Source: Paenibacillus sp. HW567
GTDB lineage: Bacteria; Bacillota; Bacilli; Paenibacillales; Paenibacillaceae
Direction: 5' to 3'
Assembly (NCBI RefSeq): GCF_000374185.1
Contig: NZ_KB910518.1
Coordinates: forward strand, 4,166,669 to 4,230,668
Length of the DNA stretch: 64,000 nt
Shown: positions 43,075 to 50,244 of the stretch, one piece after another
Layout of the letters: the number at the start of each line of letters is the position of its first letter
Position numbering within the stretch: position 1 is the stretch's first letter
Notes under the pieces: generated by a model
Database searches by the model: none
What the model was told of the DNA's origin: nothing
What the model saw: the letters and a program-made list of their open reading frames with translations, nothing else
Position numbers and translations under genes: made by a program

Positions 43075-44250
43075 TTAAGCTTCGCGAATGTGGCGGAACG
43101 CCGCCTGAGCCGCAATTTGTATGGCTCCGAGAACGACATCCTTTTCCCGGTGCCGCGAAACAAGCAGCCGCGGCTTGCGGTTCAGGCCGCTTATTCCGGA
43201 CTCCAGCCGGTGGAGCAGAACATCTCCGTTCCCGCCGAGTCCGCCGCCGAGGATTATCGTTTCAGGCGCAAGCACAGCGCAGATAGTGGTCAACGCTTCT
43301 GCCAGCCTTGCGCAGTAAGCTTCGATGACGGACTGTGCCCAGGAATCCCCGCTTCGGACCGCTTCGAACAAGGTCTCAGGAGACCCTGAGAATTCAGCCG
43401 GCAAGTGATGCTGATCCACGCCCTGCTCCCCGGCCATTCGGGAGGCGAGCCGCAGCAGTCCGCTGGCGGACAGAACATCCTCCAGCCGCTCGCCGCCGAG
43501 CTTCATATCGGCAAGCTCGCCAGCCCCGCCGCCCAGGCCGCGAAAGATTTGACCGCCTAGAATAATGCCCCCTCCGGTCCCCTCTCCTATGGAGAAATAT
43601 AAGAGTGAGGAACTCCCGGTCTCACCGGAGCTGGAATGCTCAGCCAGCGCAGCCAGATTCACATCATTCTCGGTCATGACCGGCACCGGGAACAGGCGCG
43701 CCAGGCTTGTGCGTGACAGCGTATTTTCCAGACCCTTAAGCGGTGTTACCAGTTGAGATACTTCGCCGCTTGCAGGATCAACGATACCCGGAATTCCAAC
43801 CGCTCCGGCTTTGATGTTCTCCCATGCAACCCCGGATTCCTCAAGCAGCTCTGCAATCCCCTGCACAAGCAAAGCTTCAAACTCCATATCCGCCATGCTG
43901 TCTTTCGGCACTGCAAGCTGCTTATAATGGCAAATCTGTCCCCCCATGTCTGCCAGCGCGATCCTGATCCGGGTAGCTCCCAGGTCAACGCCGATGACAT
44001 AGAAGCATTTGGTGTTGAACTCAAGCAAGGTTGCTTTTCGTCCCTGGGTGTTATCTCCCCTCCCCGTCTCCCTGACCAGTCCGCGCCCGATTAAGTGAGC
44101 GATGGCCGATGAAACCGTCGGTTTGCTTAACCCGATCTGACGGCTGAGATCCGCCCGCGATTGCGGCCCGCCGGTAATAATCTTGTCCAGAATCAGCGCT
44201 TCATTCAAACTGCGCATAGCTCTGGGCGTACCTGCAGATTGTGATTTCAT
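43075..44250 (-). CDS. ROK-family transcriptional repressor (XylR/NagC type)
   Basis: 391 aa. N-terminal winged HTH (about 12-70): NEALILDKIITGGPQSRADL, SRQIGLSKPTVSSAIAHLIG. The ROK sugar-binding domain follows, with VIGVDLGATRIRIALADMGG, TENDVNLAALAEH, GEGTGGGIILGG and ILGGGLGGNGD. The zinc Cys cluster is missing here too (GELADMKLGGERLED in its place). ATG 44250 is six bases after GAGG; an ATG two codons earlier touches the ribosome site. A perfect dyad at 44271-44291 just downstream of the -10 box is its probable operator, so the operon is self-repressed until its sugar binds. Confidence 0.88.
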   Translation of the reverse strand: MKSQSAGTPRAMRSLNEALILDKIITGGPQSRADLSRQIGLSKPTVSSAIAHLIGRGLVRETGRGDNTQGRKATLLEFNTKCFYVIGVDLGATRIRIALADMGGQICHYKQLAVPKDSMADMEFEALLVQGIAELLEESGVAWENIKAGAVGIPGIVDPASGEVSQLVTPLKGLENTLSRTSLARLFPVPVMTENDVNLAALAEHSSSGETGSSSLLYFSIGEGTGGGIILGGQIFRGLGGGAGELADMKLGGERLEDVLSASGLLRLASRMAGEQGVDQHHLPAEFSGSPETLFEAVRSGDSWAQSVIEAYCARLAEALTTICAVLAPETIILGGGLGGNGDVLLHRLESGISGLNRKPRLLVSRHREKDVVLGAIQIAAQAAFRHIREA

Positions 44251-44270
44251 GATCATCCTCTTTGTTATAG

Positions 44271-44296
44271 TTAGTTAATTTTATTAACTAATTATA
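44271..44296 (-). promoter_or_regulatory. ROK operator and -10 box of the operon
   Basis: TTAGTTAAT, 3 bases, ATTAACTAA (44271-44291) is a perfect dyad resembling XylR operators, which also begin TTAGTTT. On the minus strand TATAAT (44291-44296) is the -10 box; the -35 is weak (TAGAAA, 17 bases away). The dyad would cover the start site, as expected for a repressor. Confidence 0.75.
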
Positions 44297-44317
44297 CGTA
44301 CTTACCGGACAGATTTC

Positions 44318-44359
44318 TAGCCCCCGGGACAAGTATTTGACCTGCCTATCCGGGGGCTA
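44318..44359 (-). terminator. GC-rich hairpin between the TetR gene and the ROK operon
   Basis: TAGCCCCCGG pairs with CCGGGGGCTA across 22 bases. There is no T-run, so termination would be weak or factor-assisted. It lies 20 bases past the TetR stop at 44380. Confidence 0.5.
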
Positions 44360-44379
44360 TGTCAGTTGCACAATAGTCT

Positions 44380-44952
44380 TCATCTTTGGGTCTGGTCGTA
44401 ATTCATCAAACCATACAATATAATATCGCTCATCGCTTTTATTCCCGATTCAAAGCTGACCTGATTCCTCGCAATGAATTCATAATCCAGCAGCTTTCTC
44501 AGGGTTTCATTCAGCATTAGCTTGAGCACTACCGTGTCCACTGCTTTCAGTTCTTGCTTCTGTATCCCCTCTTCAACCAACTGAATAACGTCATCCCAGA
44601 TGGTATTCAGATGATGATTCACCTTCTCGTGCAGATTAGGATAGTGCCGCTGAAGATCCTCCATATGACGGATAATGGTGCCAATGGAATAAGCGTCGGG
44701 AATGTTCTGAAAATACTGCTTTATTTTCTCATGCGTCGAAAGCTCCTGATTCTCCAGGATATCCGTATCCGACTTAATGATTTCTGTAAACACAAAATCT
44801 ATTGCCTTCTCTATCATCTCATCTTTGCTCGAAAAATAAGCATATACAGTACGTTTGCTCGTCCCCAGTTCTCTTGCCAGATCCTCCGTTGTAAACCGCG
44901 GGCCCTTGGACCCGAATAATTTCAAAATCTTCAAATATACGTTGTTATCCAT
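44380..44952 (-). CDS. TetR-family transcriptional regulator
   Basis: 190 aa. HTH at about 8-50: LKILKLFGSKGPRFTTEDLA, RELGTSKRTVYAYFSSKDEM. The C-terminal domain is helical and divergent. ATG 44952 follows TTGAGGTG; the frame runs five codons further up, overlapping the GNAT stop. It starts 11 bases after the GNAT gene, so the regulator is encoded second in this pair. It probably responds to the acetyltransferase substrate; a spaced inverted repeat before the GNAT gene is a candidate operator. Confidence 0.88.
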   Translation of the reverse strand: MDNNVYLKILKLFGSKGPRFTTEDLARELGTSKRTVYAYFSSKDEMIEKAIDFVFTEIIKSDTDILENQELSTHEKIKQYFQNIPDAYSIGTIIRHMEDLQRHYPNLHEKVNHHLNTIWDDVIQLVEEGIQKQELKAVDTVVLKLMLNETLRKLLDYEFIARNQVSFESGIKAMSDIILYGLMNYDQTQR

Positions 44953-44963
44953 AGCCAAGCACC

Positions 44964-45584
44964 TCAAGTCAACAGACGTGGAAGTGGTTTCACCATACGA
45001 TACAGATGATACGGCTGTTTATCTATGGCATCCGTAATCTTGAAGCCCAGCTTCTCGTACAGATTAACCGCCCCGCTGTTCTCTTGCCTCACGGTTAACG
45101 AGAGCTTATCATAGTTGCTCAGCCTGGCCTTCTCCTCTGCAAAATGAATTAATTTCGAGCCGATGCCCGTTCCCCGGCTTTCCGGCAATGTAGCCAGGCT
45201 TCCGATATGGTATTCATCCAATCTTCCCTCCTTCAAGGATAACATGAACCACAATTCCCGCCAATTTAAAAGCGAGTGCTTGACCAGCTTCCATTTACGC
45301 AGCTTAATTAACTCCCGGGTAGTGGGCCAGGCCAGCTTATTCATAACGGAAACCGGAAAGCAGGTGACCAGCCCGAGTGTTTTCTGGTTGATCTGCGCTT
45401 CAAAAGCATACCGGTGGCTGAAACGGTTGAACCCGAGCCTCCATAATTTCTGCAGGGTGCTCTCCACCAGGCTTGAGTCCTTAGAGCCGACAAGGGGATA
45501 CGCCATATAGTCCAGCGCCATGCTGTTCAGTCTGCCTCCGGCCGCCGAGTCGATTTTGCCATGTATGATTGAGATATTGTCCAT
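44964..45584 (-). CDS. GNAT-family N-acetyltransferase
   Basis: 206 aa. Acetyl-CoA loop motif: HIGSLATLPESRGTGIGSKL (about 127-146, RGTGIG), followed by EEKARLSNYDKLSLTVRQEN and AVNLYEKLGFK, the standard GNAT end. It resembles the first GNAT protein of the window (35102) in length and position beside a regulator. AAAGGAGG lies nine bases before ATG. It is co-transcribed with the TetR gene. Substrate unknown. Confidence 0.9.
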   Translation of the reverse strand: MDNISIIHGKIDSAAGGRLNSMALDYMAYPLVGSKDSSLVESTLQKLWRLGFNRFSHRYAFEAQINQKTLGLVTCFPVSVMNKLAWPTTRELIKLRKWKLVKHSLLNWRELWFMLSLKEGRLDEYHIGSLATLPESRGTGIGSKLIHFAEEKARLSNYDKLSLTVRQENSGAVNLYEKLGFKITDAIDKQPYHLYRMVKPLPRLLT

Positions 45585-45608
45585 TGATGAACGCCTCCTT
45601 TGTAATTC

Positions 45609-45634
45609 GGTACTGAAATAGTTTTTATAGTACC
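45609..45634. promoter_or_regulatory. Spaced inverted repeat upstream of the GNAT-TetR pair
   Basis: GGTACT and AGTACC are separated by 14 bases, 25 bp upstream of the GNAT start. It is a candidate operator for the TetR protein encoded downstream. Confidence 0.4.
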
Positions 45635-45696
45635 AGAATACAGAGTATATTTTCCCTTGTCAAATCTTGCACTCCATATCAAGGGAAACGCCACGT

Positions 45697-46800
45697 TCAT
45701 CCAGTGCTGCTGCTGCGGTTTTTGAGCAGGGTAACGGCTGCGATCAATATCATTGGAAGCACATAAGCCAGATTATCGAATAGGGTCCACACCATATATC
45801 CATCCTCGTTGAAGGAAGCCTGGTCGTGATACATGGTAATAGAGAGCAGCAGGCAGAGAAGCGTCACGGGGAAGGTTACCACGCGGTAATCCTTTACTTT
45901 AAATACTTGCGACAATACATTTGTCAAAATAAATATCATAATCGAGGTTTTCATATACGAGCCGGCGATTAATGAGAAGCCGATGATCGGCTCGACCCTT
46001 TCAATAATCTCCTGAACATAGATGAGCCTGGCCAACTGATACAGCGAATAACTCATCTCGCCCGCTAAAGGCCCTAGAGCCAAAATGGTGCAAAGGACAG
46101 AGATCATTAATATAACTCCGTTAATAACAAGCGCAATGAACATATATTTACCGAGAACCCGCTCCTCGTCCTTACGGACAAACGGAAGAACTGAAGCGTA
46201 CAGCACAACCTCTGTAAACGGAAAACCGTATATGATATAGGCTCCGTGCAGAATCGGTCTGAACCCGTCTGCCATAACCGGCTGCAGAAATTCAGGATGG
46301 TAGTTGCCGGAGGCCAAGACCACAACCAAAATAACAAACCCATACATCATAATCAATAAAATGAAAAACATCCGGGCCATCACTTCAATTCCGGCCCGGG
46401 CGGTTACGGCGGCCGATACAAAAAACAAGGTATTGATTACAGTGACGGGCGTGTTGGTCATTATTGTACTGTTGAAGAACCCGCTAATTTCAATCACGAT
46501 AGCGGTGTTCTGCCAGAACAGCGCACAGGCAAAAGGGATCATCAGCAAGCAGGTCAGCCATTTTCCCAGCGCCTGATTGCTGTATTCCACAAAGGTCATG
46601 CCCGGATATTGCTTATGCAAGTACAGCATGCAGCACAGCAGAAGGAATCCCATAACCCAAGCGATGGAGAAGGAGAGCCAGGCTCCGTTTTTGGCGGCAT
46701 TAATCAGCGGGGAAGGAATCAGAATAATCGACGATCCGGTCATTCCGGAAAGAAACAGAACGGCAAGCTGGAGCGCACTGATGCTTTCTTGGTTTTTCAT
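45697..46800 (-). CDS. GerB-family spore germination permease
   Basis: 367 aa, ten predicted helices, amino acid permease-like GerAB/endospore germination family: MKNQESISALQLAVLFLSGM, GSSIILIPSPL, and the repeated aromatic/glycine helices typical of the receptor subunit that binds germinants. ATG 46800 has GGAGG five bases upstream; 31 extra codons of open frame are not used. It is the last gene of the germination receptor operon gerA-gerC-small ORF-gerB. Confidence 0.92.
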   Translation of the reverse strand: MKNQESISALQLAVLFLSGMTGSSIILIPSPLINAAKNGAWLSFSIAWVMGFLLLCCMLYLHKQYPGMTFVEYSNQALGKWLTCLLMIPFACALFWQNTAIVIEISGFFNSTIMTNTPVTVINTLFFVSAAVTARAGIEVMARMFFILLIMMYGFVILVVVLASGNYHPEFLQPVMADGFRPILHGAYIIYGFPFTEVVLYASVLPFVRKDEERVLGKYMFIALVINGVILMISVLCTILALGPLAGEMSYSLYQLARLIYVQEIIERVEPIIGFSLIAGSYMKTSIMIFILTNVLSQVFKVKDYRVVTFPVTLLCLLLSITMYHDQASFNEDGYMVWTLFDNLAYVLPMILIAAVTLLKNRSSSTG

Positions 46801-46831
46801 GGGTTCCTCCACGGTTATGAATGAACCTGGT

Positions 46832-47074
46832 TCAGCCCGGAGGTCTGAACCAGGCGGCGAGTCTTCTGGACGGAGTGAGCAGAAAGAAATCAATTAGCTC
46901 GTCAAGATTTGGCCAGGGGAGATCTGCTGCGTATATTAACCCCAGATACACGATAGGCAGCATAAGCAGCAGGTACAGGATACGTGCTCTGCGGCTGATC
47001 CTTTTCCACTTGGGAAGATCCATAGCCAGCATTACCGTATTGCAGCTTATGAAGAATATCAATTTCGCAAGCAT
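46832..47074 (-). CDS. Small membrane protein of the germination operon
   Basis: 80 aa with two predicted helices (about 3-18 and 32-50) and a basic loop (PKWKRISRRARIL). AAAGGAG lies six bases before ATG. It fits exactly between gerC (gap 15 bp) and gerB (gap 31 bp), so it is transcribed with the receptor. Small accessory membrane proteins (GerD- or subunit D-like) are known in some receptor operons; whether this is one is uncertain. Confidence 0.8.
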   Translation of the reverse strand: MLAKLIFFISCNTVMLAMDLPKWKRISRRARILYLLLMLPIVYLGLIYAADLPWPNLDELIDFFLLTPSRRLAAWFRPPG

Positions 47075-47089
47075 GGTTATCTCCTTTAT

Positions 47090-48220
47090 CTATAGCGGCG
47101 CACCCGCCTGCATTCCTGTATTCACAATATCAATCTCAACTGCGATTATAAATTCAGCCTGGGCAAACTGCCCGCCCCAGGTCCCCTTCCAGCGTTTCCA
47201 TAATGCCGGATTTTGTTGATAAACCCGGTTCCCGATGCCAAGCGCATCCAATTGCTCCTTCTGAAGATAGGTGATCGTCTTCCGCAGATCGGCCTGAAGC
47301 TTGTCTTGGGCTTTTCCTGTAAATTTATTTTGCTCCGCTCTGGTGGTGACGGAAGAACGGTGAAGCTCGCTGATTGCGCCTGTGATCTTGATATGTATGC
47401 TGGCAACAACATCGTCGCCTGAGCTACGGGTTGTTATCTTTGTTTTTGCGGAGAGAACCTGAAAGCTTTCCTTATCCGCAATTTCAACAACGCCTTTGCT
47501 GTATTTTCCAAGCAGCATTAATAACGCCTGGGTGTCAACCGGCTGCATGATGGCGTCTACCATCTTCCCTTCCTTAAGCAGAGCCACTCCGGCAGTAGAG
47601 ATTTCATCGGAATCCTTGTCTTTGAATACATAAGGAACCGTCGTAACTTTCGTTTCGCTTTTTAATTGAAGCGCCAGATCGAGCAGAGGAACTTTTGAGG
47701 TTTTGGAGGAAAATTTTGCGCTCGCTTCTTCCATTCTTCTCAACTGCTGGCCAATGGTATTCTCAATGAATGGTTTGATTTCTAAATATTCGCCGGCCTT
47801 TCCCTCTGCAATCAGCACAAGTATGGTTTTTCTAATCTCATTATCCCGCATCAAAAAATCGAGCAGGTCCTCTACCCCTTGCTGCCGGGTCAGCTCTTCC
47901 CCCAAGATAAGCACACGCATATGATCCAATTTAGCTTTTCTTCCGAAATGAATGGGGATATCTTCTATTGCTTCATTCAAGCTCTTGCCTTTGGTTCGGA
48001 TAGTAATCCCTTTGGGCGGCGGCTTCGCGGCTCCTGGCGTCTCCCCTGATCCCGATGGATTGTAAAAAAGGGTAGTCAGGTTCAATTCCCCGCCCTCGCC
48101 AAGGTCAACCGCTACCGCTTGCGCATACCCGTATTCCACCAGCTCCGCCTTGTCCCAGCAGCCTGTCAGCAGAAAGACCGCAGCAATGGAGAAAATAATA
48201 GCGATGCGCCGCGGTAACAT
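47090..48220 (-). CDS. GerC-family spore germination lipoprotein
   Basis: 376 aa. Signal helix with lipobox LLTGC (Cys 21) followed by WDKAELVEYGYAQAVAVD, the standard GerAC start. Three mixed domains follow, typical of the outer-face subunit of the germinant receptor, ending near FIIAVEIDIVNTG. It begins two bases after the gerA stop. Confidence 0.93.
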   Translation of the reverse strand: MLPRRIAIIFSIAAVFLLTGCWDKAELVEYGYAQAVAVDLGEGGELNLTTLFYNPSGSGETPGAAKPPPKGITIRTKGKSLNEAIEDIPIHFGRKAKLDHMRVLILGEELTRQQGVEDLLDFLMRDNEIRKTILVLIAEGKAGEYLEIKPFIENTIGQQLRRMEEASAKFSSKTSKVPLLDLALQLKSETKVTTVPYVFKDKDSDEISTAGVALLKEGKMVDAIMQPVDTQALLMLLGKYSKGVVEIADKESFQVLSAKTKITTRSSGDDVVASIHIKITGAISELHRSSVTTRAEQNKFTGKAQDKLQADLRKTITYLQKEQLDALGIGNRVYQQNPALWKRWKGTWGGQFAQAEFIIAVEIDIVNTGMQAGAPL

Positions 48221-48222
48221 AG

Positions 48223-49698
48223 TTATTTCGCTCCTCTCCTCTTATGCAAATGCCGGTTTCGCGGGTGATGAAGCAGCATTTGCCGCGGGACCACAATGAA
48301 CACATCCCGTAATTGGGTAATATTAAGCGGCGCCAGGGTCGCCAGGTAGGGTTGGCCCAATGAGCGCAGGCAGACCAGATGCAGAAGTGTCATGAGCAGT
48401 CCGAACATAATGCCAAGCCCGCCTAATGTGCTGGCGAGAATCATCAGGGGGAAGCGCAAAATACGGATGGTGATAGCCATGCTGTACTGAGGCAGCACAA
48501 ACGATGCAATGCCCGTAAGGGCCACGACAATAACCATCACCGGGGAAGCAATTTTGGCTTGAATCGCAGCCTGGCCGATGACGAGCGCACCGACAATGCT
48601 GACGGCAGAGCCTACCGGACGGGGCAATCTGATTCCGGCTTCCCTGAGGAACTCGAAAAAAATCTCCATGATCAGAGCCTCCACAAACGCTGGAAAAGGA
48701 ATGCCTTCCCTCGTATCGAGAATAGCCAGCAGCAGAACGGTCGGTATCATCTCGGAATGGAAGGTAGACAACGCGATGTACAGACTCGGGAGCAGGAGGG
48801 CAATGACAAATGCGGCAAATCTGAGTATCCGAATCAATGAAGTAAAGGCCGTTTGTTGATAGTAGTCCTCGCTGGACACCAGAAATTCAAAAAACAAGCC
48901 CGGACAGATTAATATGGTCGGCGTTCCGTTCACCATTACGATAATCTTTCCATCCAGCAGGGCAGCTACCGCCGTGTCCGGCCGTTCCGTATAGCGCACT
49001 TGAGGAAAAGGCGAATAGGCGGAGTCCCTGATCCATTCCTCCAAATAAGAGGTTTCCAGAATCTCTTCTGTGTCGATGTCCGCAATGCGCCGCTTGAATT
49101 CCGACAGTGATTCAGGATTGACGGCTCCATCCAGATAACCGTAGGCTATTTGCCTCTGGCTCACCTCTCCCGCTGTGAAGTACTCGAATTTCAGCTTCGG
49201 TGACTTCAGCAAACCGCGAATCAGGCCGATGTTGATGTTCAATTCTTCAATTGTGCTGTTATGCGGACCTTGGACAACCGGTTCTGTGATGGGCTCGCTG
49301 ATTTGCCGGTAGGGAAGCCCATTCGTTGCATAGCTGATCGCTTGCTCCCAATGATCGAATAGAATCACCAAAGCTCCGCTTAATATCTGGTCATATATTT
49401 GATCCACTGTATTCAATACCTTGGCGGAATAGGCGGTTACGCCATGCTTCCCGAAATAGCGGATTACCTCCTCAGGAGTGACCGATTCCGCCGTGCCCAC
49501 CTCATGTGTGACCAGATCCTGCATCGCTGATTTCATATAATTCAAATGATCATGCGGAACCAGTGTTTCAAAATAGACAGAACAGGCCCCATGCGCAAGC
49601 TCCGGACCGTAGCTCCAGGGAATGAGCGTGAGATCGGTGCAATCGGAAAAGGTAATCTTAATCTGCTGCACATTTTCGGCCAAGCATTTCGATATCAT
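48223..49698 (-). CDS. GerA-family spore germination protein
   Basis: 491 aa. A soluble N-terminal domain (about 1-230) with EEVIRYFGKHGVTAY-type sequence and VQGPHNSTIEELNINIGLIR, then four to five membrane helices with LLAILDTREGIPFPAFVEAL and LPRPVGSAVSIVGALVIGQA, the GerA signature. It forms the ion-channel-like subunit of the receptor in the spore inner membrane. GAGGAGG precedes ATG. First gene of the operon; no certain sigma-G promoter could be read. Confidence 0.93.
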   Translation of the reverse strand: MISKCLAENVQQIKITFSDCTDLTLIPWSYGPELAHGACSVYFETLVPHDHLNYMKSAMQDLVTHEVGTAESVTPEEVIRYFGKHGVTAYSAKVLNTVDQIYDQILSGALVILFDHWEQAISYATNGLPYRQISEPITEPVVQGPHNSTIEELNINIGLIRGLLKSPKLKFEYFTAGEVSQRQIAYGYLDGAVNPESLSEFKRRIADIDTEEILETSYLEEWIRDSAYSPFPQVRYTERPDTAVAALLDGKIIVMVNGTPTILICPGLFFEFLVSSEDYYQQTAFTSLIRILRFAAFVIALLLPSLYIALSTFHSEMIPTVLLLAILDTREGIPFPAFVEALIMEIFFEFLREAGIRLPRPVGSAVSIVGALVIGQAAIQAKIASPVMVIVVALTGIASFVLPQYSMAITIRILRFPLMILASTLGGLGIMFGLLMTLLHLVCLRSLGQPYLATLAPLNITQLRDVFIVVPRQMLLHHPRNRHLHKRRGAK

Positions 49699-49818
49699 CC
49701 CCCGTCCTCCTCACGCCGAACCTTTATTTAAGCGATTTGGGATATGTTGTTTAATATCTCAAGAAGACGAAGCTTTTATTCTGCACGGCAATTCCAGCAA
49801 GTCTGGGTTTGCACAATG

Positions 49819-49862
49819 AAAAAGGTGCCCATAGGCCACGATGAATGGCTCAGGACACCTCT
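49819..49862 (-). terminator. Intrinsic terminator, sister of that at 27842
   Basis: On the minus strand AGGTGTCCTGAGCC pairs with GGCCTATGGGCACCT with internal mismatches, followed by TTTTT. Loop and stem text matches the terminator at 27842. It lies some 380 bases beyond the GH35 stop. Confidence 0.7.
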
Positions 49863-49929
49863 AGTAGATCTTCAGACTATAAATGTTGGCGTTTAAACGA
49901 TACTCCGCCAAACGGAGTAAGGCGTGGAA

Positions 49930-50190
49930 ATCACGCTGTCAGGCGTATCAGACCCCGTGAACAAGAATCATCTCCTAATCGGAAGAGTCTGCCTGTTTGT
50001 AACGGACCGAGCCGCTCTTATTTCCGCTGGAAGTCATTTTTCCGCAAGTGAACGGACTTCAGAGCCGTTAAGGGTAGACATTCACCCTAGATTATACCTG
50101 ACGAAGAGGCGATAGGCGCTTTACAGTCCGTTACCCCGGCTAAATGTATCCTTTTAGGAAAATAAAGACTTTACGGTCCGTCCCACTTTC
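49930..50190. repeat. GGTCCGT-rich intergenic repeat, copy 2
   Basis: Part of the 546-bp gene-free stretch 49699-50244. Words TAACGGACCG, GAACGGACTT, CAGTCCGTTA and ACGGTCCGT recur at 40-60 bp spacing, with AGAGCCGTTAA matching the complement of AACGGCTCT in copy 1 (36811). No gene is credible here. It lies directly past the GH35 gene. Confidence 0.5.
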
Positions 50191-50244
50191 TTCTCCAAAA
50201 TGTTATGGCTCGAACAGGAGACTTCCCACACCAGAATCACTGTC

